Counted from the stretch's first letter, positions 35,946-45,146 are shown. The stretch is DNA of 64,000 nt from CAVYXK01 sp963708245 (GCA_963708245.1 OY970201.1:7192001-7256000), one strand, 5' to 3'. Numbers and translations: made by a program. The notes: generated by a model not told the origin, from the sequence alone.

Positions 35946-36169
35946 CGGCGGCGACGAGCGCCGAGTTGATCGGTGAGGCGGGTGACGTTTCTATCGGTGA
36001 TTTACACGGCGCTGCTGGATAAGACGCGTTATGACAATCGAGCCTGATCCCGATCACCGCGCACCCGGCGTGTCAGCACCATAGGAGCAAGCCGGCGGCG
36101 CAGGTAAAAAGGGTCCTTTTCCACGCGACGTGACATGCGGGCAAAGAAGGGTCGCGTCTAGGCTACCGT

Positions 36170-36466
36170 TTGATCGTTTCCATCGACGATGAGCTGATTG
36201 GCCGCATCCGCCGAAAGCTGCAAACGGAGCAAGCGATCCTGGCCGGGCTGTCGGGGCAGATCGTCGAGCTCAGCCGTGATCTGGCGCGACTCTCATCGGA
36301 CGCCCGCTCAGCCCGCGAACGCGCTGACCGCTTCCCCGAGCCTGAGCGGTTGAGCCCGGAGGAAGCGAACGCTCCCACGCACCACCTGTGTGGGTCAGCG
36401 TGCATCGGTGGTTTCCTCCGAAGTTATCTCACTCATGACCCCACTGTCTCGCGCAGAGCGAAATGA
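36170..36466 (+). CDS. Short coiled-coil ORF, doubtful
   Basis: A 98-codon frame from a TTG. The first 65 residues look coding (IDDELIGRIRRKLQTEQAIL, then LSRDLARLSSDARSARERAD), a single amphipathic coiled coil. The rest reads through the left copy of a direct repeat and looks non-coding. No ribosome site is evident. It may be the remains of a longer gene. Confidence 0.3.
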   Translation: MIVSIDDELIGRIRRKLQTEQAILAGLSGQIVELSRDLARLSSDARSARERADRFPEPERLSPEEANAPTHHLCGSACIGGFLRSYLTHDPTVSRRAK

Positions 36467-36472
36467 GACGCC
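36380..36472. repeat. Direct repeat, left copy
   Basis: This stretch (gtcagcgtgcatcggtggtt ... agcgaaatgagacg) recurs in diverged form at 36631-36714, about 250 bases away. Between the copies lies a G/C palindrome. Function is unknown. Confidence 0.6.
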
Positions 36473-36520
36473 AATGAGAATAGACCGCATGGATGACGAC
36501 CGAAAAGCAGAGCCCACATA

Positions 36521-36575
36521 CGCCTCTCCCGCTCGCGGGCCCCTTGCGGGAAAGGGTTGGGGAACGGGGGCCGCC
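36521..36575. repeat. Palindromic intergenic repeat
   Basis: The strings cctctcccgctcgcgggccc and ccttgcgggaaagggttggg form a compound of short inverted repeats of the class seen at 10155, 12901 and 36744. Confidence 0.5.
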
Positions 36576-36630
36576 CGATGCGAACCGGATGAGAGCCTCA
36601 CCCTCGCAGAACCTTTCCACCCCAAGCACG

Positions 36631-36714
36631 CCCATCTGCGTCCGTCAGCGTGCATCTGTGGCTTCCCCGAACTCATCCCATGATCCAACTATCTCGCGTA
36701 CAGCGAAATGAGAC
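36631..36714. repeat. Direct repeat, right copy
   Basis: Diverged copy of the element at 36380, again ending in ctatctcgcgtacagcgaaa tgagacg. A related motif (gtctcgtttcgctgtgaatg agacg) is found near 44862. Confidence 0.6.
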
Positions 36715-36743
36715 GACCGTGAGACTGGAAACGCCGAGCTCGC

Positions 36744-36800
36744 ACAACCTCTCCCGCCCTGCGGGAGAGGTCGCCGCGCGGCAGCGCGGCGGGTGAGGGT
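36744..36800. repeat. Palindromic intergenic repeat
   Basis: The stem ctctcccgccctgcgggaga is followed by cgccgcgcggcagcgcggcg and gtgagggt. It lies downstream of the epimerase gene and may act as its terminator. Confidence 0.55.
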
Positions 36801-36878
36801 GCCGGGCCGAGGCTGCGATCCGCTGCCGATTCGAGTCACCCCAAACGTGCTCTAGCCAGCAATATAAATTGTCGCCGT

Positions 36879-37703
36879 TCAGCCGTCAGCGCGCCACCGA
36901 TACAGCGGCCGCCACCCCAGAGCTTCGCGTGCGCGATCAGAGCGTACCAGCGTCGCCCACTCATCCACAGGCTCGGGACCGCGCCAGGGCACATCCGGCA
37001 GAAGCCTCTTCGCCAATTCGCGCGGCGGGATCGGCGAGGTCACGTCATCGGCAATGATCAGCGCAGTCAGATGCGTCAGCCCGGGACAGTGCAGGGCAGC
37101 AAAGACAGCGCCCGCCACATCGCGCACGTCGATCCACGCGCCGTACTCCCAAAACGGCGTCCATTCCGCCGCGGGATCGGCTGCGCACGCCGCTTCGAAT
37201 TTGGCGCGGCGGGCCGGGCCATAAACGGCGGGCGGGCGGAAGCAGACCGTCGCGACTCCCTTCGTCGCGGTATAGCAGCGGCACAGCTCCTCGATCAGCC
37301 GCTTCGCCATTCCATAGGCAGTGGGCGGTCGGATCGGGTGGTCGTCGTCGATCGGCAGGTAATCCGGTGCCGCCTCGCCGCGGAACACACCGATCGCATT
37401 GACGCTGCTGAACGTTACCACGCGCCGGATGCCTGCCTTGCGGGCGGCTTCCAGCATATTCCAGTTGCCAGTGACGTTGTGCGTGATGAAGCGCACGCCG
37501 GGATCTGTGGCATCCGGCCGATGCCCGCCTGCTGCGTGGACGATCGCGCCGCATCCGCGAGCCGCGGCCGCATAGTCCTCCGCATCGAGAACGTCATGGC
37601 CGTCGGCAATATCAAAACGAACGACCTCGTCGCCTTCGGCCGACAGGCGTTCAACCACAGCACCACCGATCAGGCCGCTGCTTCCACTCACCAGCACGCG
37701 CAT
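36879..37703 (-). CDS. NAD-dependent epimerase/dehydratase
   Basis: A 274-residue extended SDR. The NAD-binding motif is VLVSGSSGLIGGAVVERL, the acidic strand end VVRFDIADG, a mid motif IVHAAGGHRP, and the catalytic Tyr/Lys lies in AYGMAKRLIEEL with Ser in VTFSSVNAIGV. The substrate loop has CFRPPAVYGPARR. These are features of sugar-nucleotide epimerases and related reductases, and the substrate is unknown. It is downstream of tmk on the same strand, 36 bases away. Confidence 0.87.
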   Translation of the reverse strand: MRVLVSGSSGLIGGAVVERLSAEGDEVVRFDIADGHDVLDAEDYAAAARGCGAIVHAAGGHRPDATDPGVRFITHNVTGNWNMLEAARKAGIRRVVTFSSVNAIGVFRGEAAPDYLPIDDDHPIRPPTAYGMAKRLIEELCRCYTATKGVATVCFRPPAVYGPARRAKFEAACAADPAAEWTPFWEYGAWIDVRDVAGAVFAALHCPGLTHLTALIIADDVTSPIPPRELAKRLLPDVPWRGPEPVDEWATLVRSDRAREALGWRPLYRWRADG

Positions 37704-37739
37704 GTCAATCCCTTCACCGCGGCCGAGGTTCTGATCCCT

Positions 37740-38381
37740 CTAACCGGATCCGCTCCGTCTCGCCAACTTCGCCATAATGGCCGCGTGAACCGCCGCCTCC
37801 GATGCGTCTGCGTCGATCAGCACGCAGCGTTTCGGCTCGGCACGAGCGATCGCGCGAAATCCGTCCGCCACACGCGCGTGGAACGCGGCATCCATCGCCT
37901 GGTAGCGATCCGCCTTCCCGCCACGGCCCGCAAGCCGCGCCGCCGCAACACCCGGAGACACGTCCAGCACGAACGTTACGTCCGGCACGATCCCCACCAG
38001 ACGCGTCAGCGTCGCGATCATCCCCCGATCGGCGCCCTGACCGTAGCCTTGATACGCCATCGTCGAATCAGCGAAGCGGTCGCAGACCACCCATCGTCCG
38101 GCCGCCAGCGCCGGGCGGATCGTGCGCTCGACATGCTCGGCGCGCGCCGCGAAATGCAGCAGCGTCTCTGCGGCCGGCGACCATGACATGGCGCCGTCCA
38201 GCAGCAGCTCGCGCAGCCGTTCCGCCCCCGGCGCGCCGCCGGGCTCGCGCGTTCTCACCACGTCGATCCCGCACGTCGCCAGCGCCTCGGCGAGCAACCG
38301 CGCCTGCGTCGTCTTGCCCGCCCCCTCGCCGCCTTCCAGCGTGATGAAACGACCGAGCGGCCGGTCAGCTCCCGAGGACAT
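37740..38381 (-). CDS. tmk: Thymidylate kinase
   Basis: A 213-residue enzyme phosphorylating dTMP to dTDP. The P-loop is FITLEGGEGAGKTTQARLLA, the DR(Y/F) motif VVCDRFADSTMAYQGYGQG, with TREPGGAPGAERLRELLL between them and the LID region RLAGRGGKADRYQ. I chose the ATG at 38381. It overlaps the end of the upstream D,D-carboxypeptidase gene by 17 bases, indicating an operon (lytic transglycosylase, RlpA, carboxypeptidase, Tmk). Confidence 0.95.
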   Translation of the reverse strand: MSSGADRPLGRFITLEGGEGAGKTTQARLLAEALATCGIDVVRTREPGGAPGAERLRELLLDGAMSWSPAAETLLHFAARAEHVERTIRPALAAGRWVVCDRFADSTMAYQGYGQGADRGMIATLTRLVGIVPDVTFVLDVSPGVAAARLAGRGGKADRYQAMDAAFHARVADGFRAIARAEPKRCVLIDADASEAAVHAAIMAKLARRSGSG

Positions 38382-39597
38382 AGTGCTCCAGCACGGCCAC
38401 CGCCCGGCCAGGTATCCCGAGCTTCGGCACGTCGGCGCCCGCCACCAGCGGCACGTCCATGTGCTGCGGCACGCCCTGGCCGCTGACCGTGAGCTTGCCA
38501 ATCACCGTTCCGAGCGAAACCGGTGCCCGCACCGGAGCATCGAAGCTCACCTGTATCTTCGCCGTCTGGCGCCAGTTGCGCGGCAGCGTCGCCACAACCC
38601 CATGTGCGCCGACCAGTGGCACTGTGCGAGTGGCACCAAGCCAGACCGGCACCTGTTCCACCGGATCGCCGGCGGCGAACAGGGTGACGTCGTCGAAATT
38701 CATGAAGGCCCAGTCCATCAGCCGCTCGCTCTCTTCGGCGCGCTCGTGCATGCTATCCAAGCCGTTCAGCACCAGGATCACGCGACGGTTGTTTCGCAAC
38801 GTGGACGCGACGAGACCGTAGCCGCCAGCCTCGGTGTGGCCGGTCTTCAGCCCATCCGCAGTGCCGCGCTGGACCATCGGGTTGCGGTTGTATTGCTCGA
38901 TATTGTTGTACTTGAACGACTTCTCCGCGTCATAGTGATAATATTCGGGGAAGGTGCGAATGATATCGGCAGCCAGCGTGGCGATGTCGCGGCAGCTCAT
39001 ATGTTGGTCCGGATCAGGCCAGCCGGTGCAATTCGCATAATGGGTATGGGTCAGGCCGAGCTTCTTCGCCATGTTGTTCATCATCTCGACGAATTGCTGC
39101 TCCGACCCGGCGATCGCCTCGGCCAACACGATGCACGCGTCGTTGCCGGACTGCACGACCACGCCGCGGATCAGGTCCTCGACCGAAACGCTGCTGCCGA
39201 GCTGCACGAACATTTTGGAGCCGCCCATGTGCCAGGCTCTCTCGCTGACCGGCAGCATGTCGTTCAACTTGAGGCGCCCGTCCTTCAGGCGCTGATACAC
39301 GATGTAGATCGTCATCAGCTTGGTCATCGAAGATGGCGGCATCTCGTCGTCGGCGTTCTTGTTCAACAGCTCAGCGCTGGTGTTGAAGTCCTGGATGAAC
39401 GCCCATCTCGCCTTAGTATCGACAGGACCGAGCGGCGTGTCAGCCGGACTGGTGGGCGGCTGGTCGGCATCTTCCTTCCCACCATGTGTCCCTGGATGTC
39501 CGTGCTGGACCGGACGGTGTTGAGCGTGGGCGCGAGTGGCGACGAACGAACCCGCCCCCAGGGCGGACCCGAGCAGGGCAGAGCGGCGTGTGATCAT
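38365..39597 (-). CDS. D-alanyl-D-alanine carboxypeptidase (PBP5/6 type)
   Basis: A 410-residue periplasmic S11 peptidase that trims peptidoglycan stem peptides. The N-terminus ITRRSALLGSALGAGSFVAT is a signal, possibly Tat-type. The active-site set is visible: Ser90-x-x-Lys93 (PPSSMTKLMT), Ser-Gly-Asn (VVQSGNDACIVLAE) and Lys-Thr-Gly (DGLKTGHTEAGGYG). A beta-rich C-terminal domain follows (VEQVPVWLGATRTVPLVG onward). The linker after the signal is His/Gly/Pro-rich. It lies between rlpA and tmk. Confidence 0.92.
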   Translation of the reverse strand: MITRRSALLGSALGAGSFVATRAHAQHRPVQHGHPGTHGGKEDADQPPTSPADTPLGPVDTKARWAFIQDFNTSAELLNKNADDEMPPSSMTKLMTIYIVYQRLKDGRLKLNDMLPVSERAWHMGGSKMFVQLGSSVSVEDLIRGVVVQSGNDACIVLAEAIAGSEQQFVEMMNNMAKKLGLTHTHYANCTGWPDPDQHMSCRDIATLAADIIRTFPEYYHYDAEKSFKYNNIEQYNRNPMVQRGTADGLKTGHTEAGGYGLVASTLRNNRRVILVLNGLDSMHERAEESERLMDWAFMNFDDVTLFAAGDPVEQVPVWLGATRTVPLVGAHGVVATLPRNWRQTAKIQVSFDAPVRAPVSLGTVIGKLTVSGQGVPQHMDVPLVAGADVPKLGIPGRAVAVLEHYVLGS

Positions 39598-39642
39598 CCA
39601 GAGAGGTTCCTGTTCAGCGAGTGAGCGCGTCGTACGCAACGT

Positions 39643-40539
39643 TTACCCCGCGTCGCCCTCGACGACGATCGTGGCATCGGCCACGCCTGCCCCGATCGCC
39701 TGGTCCAGCACCGCATCGGCCTCGGAGATTGTCGCAAATGGCCCGAGTCGAACACGAAATTCCTGCTGCCCAGCCGTCTCTCCGGCAACGATCTGCGGGT
39801 GCAGGGCCGCCAGGCGGGCGCGCTGCATAGCCGCGTAGCGGTAACCCAGGAAGCTGCCCAACTGCACCCACAGGCTGCCCGGATCGGGGGTCGTTTGGGT
39901 CACCGTCTCCGGCAGGCGCAACGGCGGTGCAGCGGGCAGCAGCGCCGCCGGCGCGAGTTGCGGAACGGCCGCCGCCGGCGAGGCGCTGTCCTGGCCGACG
40001 CCAGGGGGCGCGGCAAGCGGCTGTTCGGCCACCGCCGTGCGCGGCGCGGCGGCGATGGCGAGGCCCGGCGCCCCGGGCAGCGCGTCGGCCGCCGCGTGGC
40101 TTTCGGCCGGAAGTACCTGCAGGCTGGCACGAGCCACCCCGCTTGCCGGAAAGTCGAGAAGCTGGGCCGTGCGGCTTGTGACCTCGATCAGCCGGTGCGG
40201 CGTAGCGGGGCCGCGGTCGTTGATCCGGATGGTGACCTGGCGGCCGGTGTCTAGGTCGGTCAGTCGCGCAATTGCCGGAAGCTGCAGGGTGGGATGCGCC
40301 GCCGCCAACGCGGTCTGGTCGAATACTTCGCCGTCGGCGGTCAGCAGCGCATGGTCACGCTGATAGACCATCGCCACCCCAGTTTCCGTAGCGTCATAGC
40401 TCGCCTGCGGGTAACGCCAGACGCCACCGGCCTGATACGGCGCGCCGAGCACGTAGTGCGGCGATGGCGACGGTGGCGCAGGGTGGTGCGCGCACGCCGC
40501 CGGCAGCAGCGCGCAGAGCAGAGCGACGACGCAACTCAC
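39643..40539 (-). CDS. rlpA: RlpA-like septal ring lytic lipoprotein with SPOR domain
   Basis: A 298-residue lipoprotein. The signal ends in a lipobox (ALLPAACAHHP). The double-psi beta-barrel domain runs from about residue 28 to 145 (VWRYPQASYDATETGVAMVY, GEVFDQTALAAAHPTLQLPA, VTIRINDRGPATPHRLIEVT). After an Ala/Pro-rich linker, a SPOR domain (LWVQLGSFLGYRYAAMQRAR, then VRLGPFATISEADAVL) binds denuded septal glycan. Family members cleave such glycan or bind it. The gene overlaps the upstream transglycosylase by four bases (ATGA). Confidence 0.9.
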   Translation of the reverse strand: MSCVVALLCALLPAACAHHPAPPSPSPHYVLGAPYQAGGVWRYPQASYDATETGVAMVYQRDHALLTADGEVFDQTALAAAHPTLQLPAIARLTDLDTGRQVTIRINDRGPATPHRLIEVTSRTAQLLDFPASGVARASLQVLPAESHAAADALPGAPGLAIAAAPRTAVAEQPLAAPPGVGQDSASPAAAVPQLAPAALLPAAPPLRLPETVTQTTPDPGSLWVQLGSFLGYRYAAMQRARLAALHPQIVAGETAGQQEFRVRLGPFATISEADAVLDQAIGAGVADATIVVEGDAG

Positions 40540-41501
40540 GCCAGGATGTCGTCCCCGATCAGGCCGACTGCGAGGGCATAGAAGTCAGACGGATTATAGC
40601 GCCGGATGGCGGCGAAATTGGCATAGGCGAGGAATGCCTCGCCGCCGGGGCCGTCCGGCTGCACCACGGCCGCGCTCTGATTGGAATAAGCCAGCAGGCG
40701 TCCGCTGATGGGGCGCACACCCATGCGGAGCCAGTCGGCCAGCGGGCGGCGGTTGTCCCGCCCTGCCAAGCTCGCGTCGAACGCCGGCGGTAGCGTCACC
40801 GGCTGGCCCCAGGTCTCGCCAGCACGCCAGCCGCTCTGCATCAGGTAATTGGCGATCGAGGCGAGCACGTCGGGTGTGCTGGTCCAGATGTCTGGTCGTC
40901 CGGTGCCCTGGATATCGACTGCGTAATGCAGATAGGAGCTCGGCATGAACTGCGGCTGGCCCATCGCTCCGGCATAGGAGCCGGTCATGCGGGCGGGCGT
41001 GACGTCGCCGGCGTCGAGGATGCGCAGCGCGGCGATCAGCTCGGAGCGGAAGAAGCGTGGCCTGCCGCTCGCCCAGGCGAGCGTCGCCAACGCATCGACC
41101 ACGTGGAAATCGCCGGTCTGAACCCCAAAACTGGATTCCAGTCCCCAGATGCCGAGGATCACGGCGGGGGGAACGCCGTAACTCCGCTGTACCTGTTCGA
41201 AGATCGCCCGGTTGCGCTGCCAGGCGGCGCGGCCAGCCTGGATTCGCTGATCGGTGACCAGCAGGGCGCGGTACTGCGCCCAGGTCAGGGTGAACTCCGG
41301 CTGATGGCGCTCGCGCTCCAGCACCTTGGAGTCCGGCTGCAGGCCGAAGAGGGCGCGCTGCAGCGTGCCCGACGAGATGCCGGAACGGCGGGCTTCGGCG
41401 CGCACGCCATCCAGGAAGGCGCTGAAGCCGCCGGTCTGGGCGACGGCGGGCGTGGTCAGCAGGACGGGAATCGAGGTCAGCAGGGAGCGGCGGGCAATCA
41501 T
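40536..41501 (-). CDS. Lytic murein transglycosylase (MltB family)
   Basis: A 321-residue secreted or periplasmic enzyme cleaving peptidoglycan glycan strands. A signal with Arg-Arg and hydrophobic core (MIARRSLLTSIPVLLTTPAV) precedes the domain. The catalytic Glu122 is in ILGIWGLESSFGVQ. Other family motifs are SYAGAMGQPQFMPSSYLHYA, VDIQGTGRPDIW and SIANYLMQSGWR. I chose the ATG at 41501. It is the first gene of an envelope operon with rlpA, the carboxypeptidase and tmk. Confidence 0.93.
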   Translation of the reverse strand: MIARRSLLTSIPVLLTTPAVAQTGGFSAFLDGVRAEARRSGISSGTLQRALFGLQPDSKVLERERHQPEFTLTWAQYRALLVTDQRIQAGRAAWQRNRAIFEQVQRSYGVPPAVILGIWGLESSFGVQTGDFHVVDALATLAWASGRPRFFRSELIAALRILDAGDVTPARMTGSYAGAMGQPQFMPSSYLHYAVDIQGTGRPDIWTSTPDVLASIANYLMQSGWRAGETWGQPVTLPPAFDASLAGRDNRRPLADWLRMGVRPISGRLLAYSNQSAAVVQPDGPGGEAFLAYANFAAIRRYNPSDFYALAVGLIGDDILA

Positions 41502-41678
41502 GGGGAGTCTCTGCCATGGGGAGCGGCCGCGCCGCAATCGGGAGGAGAAGGGCGGAGCAGTCGGGCCGAATGGCGCGGCGCCTTCGCGTCAGCCGTCTCA
41601 CGGCGTGCCATGAGCCCATCCTACTTTGGGGTTGACCGAAGGAGGTCGCTTGGTCGAGACCATCGCGAGGGACACAAA

Positions 41679-41924
41679 ATGCGCAAATTGCTTCTGGTCG
41701 CAACGGGCATAGCTGCCGCCACATTGCAGTTGGCTTATAGTCAGGATGGTTCCACCAGCCATCGCAATCCGGATACCGAGCTGTTCTTCCGGGGCGCCAG
41801 GTCCTCGGATTCTCCGCACTATGCTCGGGTCGATCGGTTCGACCAATTGTTTGAGACACACAGTTCCCCAGGTGAAGGTCAAGACGCCCCCGGAACCGTT
41901 CCGGATCGCTGGTGGACGCAGTAA
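41679..41924 (+). CDS. Small secreted hypothetical protein
   Basis: An 81-residue protein with a cleavable signal (MRKLLLVATGIAAATLQLAY) and a polar mature part that ends RWWTQ. GAGGG lies upstream of the ATG. No family is recognised. It is divergent from the transglycosylase gene. Confidence 0.55.
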   Translation: MRKLLLVATGIAAATLQLAYSQDGSTSHRNPDTELFFRGARSSDSPHYARVDRFDQLFETHSSPGEGQDAPGTVPDRWWTQ

Positions 41925-42011
41925 AGCGGCTCCCGATCCCACGGATGCCGGCCTTTCGCCGCAGCGCAAGCTGCGATTAACTCAAGATAGGGTTCAGAAG
42001 GAGAATCAAGG

Positions 42012-42473
42012 ATGGCTGAAGCCATGCTCGCTCCCAACCTCCCGGAGTGGATGCGGGAGCACGCCAACCGCTATCTCACAGGCGGCGGCACCGATGGGCA
42101 CATGTACAAAATGAGCCAGCCGGGCCGGTCAGAAATGACGGTACCGTCGCTGTTGTTGACGACGACCGGCCGGAAGTCTGGAGAGAAATTTCTGTTCCCG
42201 CTCTTCTACGGAAAGACCGGCAGCAGCTATATCGTCGTCGCGTCGAAAGGCGGCGCGCCCGAGCACCCGGGCTGGTATCGCAATATCCTGGCTAACCCCG
42301 AGGTGGAAGTTCAGGTCGGCACCGCGAAGATGAAAGCTCGGGCCCGGACGGCCACCGGCGAAGAGCGCGCACGTTTGTGGGAGAAGGCACTGGAATTCTG
42401 GCCGCCGTACGCGGAGTATCAAAAGAAAACAGCGCGCGAGATTCCTGTCGTGGTGCTGGACCCCATCAGCTAG
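42012..42473 (+). CDS. Deazaflavin-dependent (F420-type) nitroreductase family protein
   Basis: A 153-residue split-barrel protein of the DDN family. Motifs are LLLTTTGRKSGEKFLFPLFY, then YIVVASKGGAPEHPGWYRNI, LANPEVEVQVG and ARTATGEERARLWEK. Characterised relatives use F420H2 or flavin to reduce diverse substrates, often in Actinobacteria; alphaproteobacterial members are of uncertain cofactor. AAGGAG lies upstream. No operon partner is visible. Confidence 0.85.
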   Translation: MAEAMLAPNLPEWMREHANRYLTGGGTDGHMYKMSQPGRSEMTVPSLLLTTTGRKSGEKFLFPLFYGKTGSSYIVVASKGGAPEHPGWYRNILANPEVEVQVGTAKMKARARTATGEERARLWEKALEFWPPYAEYQKKTAREIPVVVLDPIS

Positions 42474-42778
42474 GAGGCCTCCTGCAAGCCTCTGATCGTG
42501 CTATGCCGATGGCCGATCGTTTTCAATTCAACACGGAAGACACACGAGACCATGGCGGTGCGGCCCGCGACCGCTGGCTAACTCCGTGTTGAATCCATAA
42601 TGAACGGGCCAAACGCCGCCGACGCGCAATGGGCATCGCGGCCAACGGTCGCGCTGTCTGCATCTGCGGTTCCAATTTGGGCAGCTCCACAGCGCGCATT
42701 CCTTTCGCACCGCGGCCGCGTTGCCCGCCGCCGACCTCCATGCCAGTGTCGCGCGTCCTTTCTGCACGGAGACCCCGC

Positions 42779-43690
42779 ATGCCAATCCGTTTCGATGACC
42801 GCGTTGCCATCGTCACCGGTGCCGGTGCGGGGCTTGGCCGCTGCCACGCGCTGCTGTTGGCGGAACGCGGGGCGCGCGTCGTTGTCAATGACCCGGGCGG
42901 AGCGCTGGACGGACAAGGCTCCGAACACGCGGTCGCGGACAAGGTGGTGGCCGAGATAACCGCAAAGGGAGGCAGCGCAGTCGCCAGTTACAACTCCGTC
43001 GCCGATGAGGCTGGCGCGCAGAATATCGTCCGCACCGCGCTCGATAGGTGGGGCCGGCTCGACATTCTGGTCAATAATGCCGGCATCCTGCGCGACAAGG
43101 CGTTCCACAACATGACCATGGATGATTTCCGGGCTGCGGTGGATGTGCACATGATGGGCACCGTGTATTGCACCAAGGCCGCTTGGCCAATCATGCGCGG
43201 CCAGAAATACGGCCGCGTGGTGGTCACCACGTCGGGCTCGGGCACGGTCGGGAATTTCGGCCAGAGCAATTACGGCGCCGCCAAGACCGGCGTGGTCGGG
43301 TTGATCAACTGCCTGCGGCTCGAAGGGGCGAAATACAACATCCTGACCAACGCCATCTCGCCCTCGGCGCATACCAGGATGACCGAGGGGCTGCTGCCGC
43401 CTGACATGATCCCTTACATGAAGCCGGAACTGGTCTCCCCGGCGGTGGCTTGGCTGTGCAGCGAGGAGTGCACCGTCTCCGGCCAAATCATCGCCGCCAC
43501 TGCAGGCGGTTACGCGAGGGTGCAGTATTTCGTGACCGAAGGGGTCCAGTTCGATCCCGAGCAGCCTGTCACGCCCGAAATGTTCGCGGAGGCGTTTCCG
43601 ACGTTATCCGACCTCTCGACCGCGCGACCCTATACCGGGCTGATGGGCAATGTGGAGCGCAAGCTCCGGGAAATCGGGCGAATTCGCTAA
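42779..43690 (+). CDS. SDR family oxidoreductase
   Basis: A 303-residue classical short-chain dehydrogenase of the type fused to or paired with (3R)-hydroxyacyl-CoA functions. The cofactor motif is AIVTGAGAGLGRCHALLL, then ILVNNAGILRDKAF, the Ser in VVTTSGSGTVGNFGQ and Tyr/Lys in SNYGAAKTGVVGL. A C-terminal tail holds VQYFVTEGVQFDPEQPVTPE. The insertion VVVNDPGGALDGQG matches the hydroxysteroid dehydrogenase 4-like group. GGAG lies upstream of the ATG at 42779. The substrate is unknown. Confidence 0.88.
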   Translation: MPIRFDDRVAIVTGAGAGLGRCHALLLAERGARVVVNDPGGALDGQGSEHAVADKVVAEITAKGGSAVASYNSVADEAGAQNIVRTALDRWGRLDILVNNAGILRDKAFHNMTMDDFRAAVDVHMMGTVYCTKAAWPIMRGQKYGRVVVTTSGSGTVGNFGQSNYGAAKTGVVGLINCLRLEGAKYNILTNAISPSAHTRMTEGLLPPDMIPYMKPELVSPAVAWLCSEECTVSGQIIAATAGGYARVQYFVTEGVQFDPEQPVTPEMFAEAFPTLSDLSTARPYTGLMGNVERKLREIGRIR

Positions 43691-43775
43691 AAACCCACGG
43701 GCGTTCACGAAGCCGCCATCTCACTGCCACCATCCTCAGGTTTGTCCCATTTGACGGCCGAGCAAAGGAGCGTGG

Positions 43776-43961
43776 ATGATGACGGAGGCGGAGTACGCCG
43801 GGAAGTTGGACGAGCTCGATCGTCTGCTGAACGACCCCGACGTGCCGATGAAGCCGGCGCGGGTGTGGTCGTTGTTGGCCGAGATAGCGCAGCGCGACCT
43901 CGCCATGGCCCGCGCCGGTCAAGCTTCCGGCGCCGAGCCCCGGTCCATCACGCCTCCTTGA
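43776..43961 (+). CDS. Small conserved hypothetical protein
   Basis: A 61-residue acidic helical protein (TEAEYAGKLDELDRLLNDPD, then VWSLLAEIAQRDLAMA). AAGGAG lies upstream of ATGATG. The pattern LDRLLNDPDVPM-x-PARVWSLLAE looks like that of a short conserved alphaproteobacterial protein, but I cannot name it. It is convergent with tlyA and overlaps its end by 14 bases. Confidence 0.6.
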   Translation: MMTEAEYAGKLDELDRLLNDPDVPMKPARVWSLLAEIAQRDLAMARAGQASGAEPRSITPP

Positions 43962-44688
43962 CGGCGGCGATCAGGAACTCGCGATTGCCCTCGGCGCCGG
44001 CAATCGGGCTGGGTTCGATACCGAGCACGCGCCAGCCGGCGATGCCGCTCCACCAGTTGCGTATGCGCTCGCACACCGACGCATGGACCGCCGGGTCGCG
44101 CACAACGCCCTTGCTGCCCACGGCGGCGCGTCCGGCCTCGAACTGAGGCTTGATCAGCGCTACCGCCCACGCCCCGGGGACACACAGCCCGAGAGGCGCC
44201 GGCAGCAGTGTCGCCAGCCCGATGAAGCTCGCATCGCAGACCAACGCCTGAATCGGGTCCGGAATGATCGCCGGGGTGAGGGTGCGACCGTTGGTCTTCT
44301 CGTGCACCACCACTCGCGGATCGGTGCGCAACTTCCAGGCGAGCTGGCCTACCCCCACATCCACGGCGTGAACGCGGGCCGCCCCGCGTGCCAACAACAC
44401 GTCGGTGAACCCGCCGGTCGAGGCGCCGACATCCAGGCAAATGCGCCCGGCGGGAGACAGTGCGAACGTGCTCAGCGCGTGATCCAGCTTGATCCCGCCG
44501 CGCGAGACCCAGGGATGATCCTGCCCGCGCACGGCGAGGGGTGCTTCAGTCGCGATCGGCTCTCCGGCTTTGGCCACGCGGTGGTCACCGCTGAAGACTT
44601 TGCCGGCAAGGATCAGCGCTTGTGCGCGTGTGCGGGTCTCGGCCAGGCCGCGTTCGACCAACGCCTGATCGGCGCGCTGGCGCTTCAT
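43948..44688 (-). CDS. tlyA: TlyA family rRNA methyltransferase/putative hemolysin
   Basis: A 246-residue protein with an N-terminal S4 RNA-binding domain (RADQALVERGLAETRTRAQA, LILAGKVF) and an FtsJ-like methyltransferase. The SAM loop is CLDVGASTGGFTDVLLARGA, followed by HAVDVGVGQLAWKL, VCDASFIGL and ALIKPQFEAGR. Characterised members 2'-O-methylate 16S and 23S rRNA. I use the ATG at 44688 where similarity begins; an upstream GTG at 44709 would add seven residues. In many alphaproteobacteria it neighbours dxs, which is not present here. Confidence 0.9.
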   Translation of the reverse strand: MKRQRADQALVERGLAETRTRAQALILAGKVFSGDHRVAKAGEPIATEAPLAVRGQDHPWVSRGGIKLDHALSTFALSPAGRICLDVGASTGGFTDVLLARGAARVHAVDVGVGQLAWKLRTDPRVVVHEKTNGRTLTPAIIPDPIQALVCDASFIGLATLLPAPLGLCVPGAWAVALIKPQFEAGRAAVGSKGVVRDPAVHASVCERIRNWWSGIAGWRVLGIEPSPIAGAEGNREFLIAAVKEA

Positions 44689-44709
44689 GGGGGGAGTGGT
44701 CGCCAGCAC

Positions 44710-45146
44710 TGCGCGGCGCGACCCCCGATGGACGGGAAAGCGAGTGGCTTCACGGCTGGGACATTCGCACCCGATGGGTGAGTTTAAATAATCCTGATGG
44801 GATGCCCGCGCTTCGTGGGCGAGGCCTCGGTGCCGACCTTGGCGGGGTCCGTCTCGCCGGTGTCTCGTTTCGCTGTGAATGAGACGTGGTTCGTGCGGTG
44901 AGATCGAGGTGGCGGGCTTGTGGTTGGGTGGTGTTGGGGCCTTCGGGCCGGCCGCAATGCGGGGGTGGGGGTGCGGGAGCGGAGAAAAGTCCTGGAATCG
45001 CCGGTACCTTCACCCGCCGCGCTATGCGCGGCGACCCCCGGGTCGGAGCCCGGGGGCAGGCTCTCTCCCGCAGGGCGGGAGAGGTGGACGGGACCCTTGG
45101 GTCGAAGCCCGCTGCCGTAGAGCGGGCTAGGTCGTTTCGCTCGGCC
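44710..45146. repeat. Non-coding block with several palindromic repeats
   Basis: No gene is seen. The block contains gtctcgtttcgctgtgaatg agacg near 44862, cgcgctatgcgcgg near 45018, cccccgggtcggagcccggg near 45035, ctctcccgcagggcgggaga near 45062, and agcccgctgccgtagagcgg gct near 45107. It looks like a landing zone for short mobile palindromes. Confidence 0.6.

Noticed and set aside
36395..36688. A 97-codon minus-strand frame over the direct repeats
   Set aside because: It lies wholly in repeat and palindrome sequence and has no coding signature.
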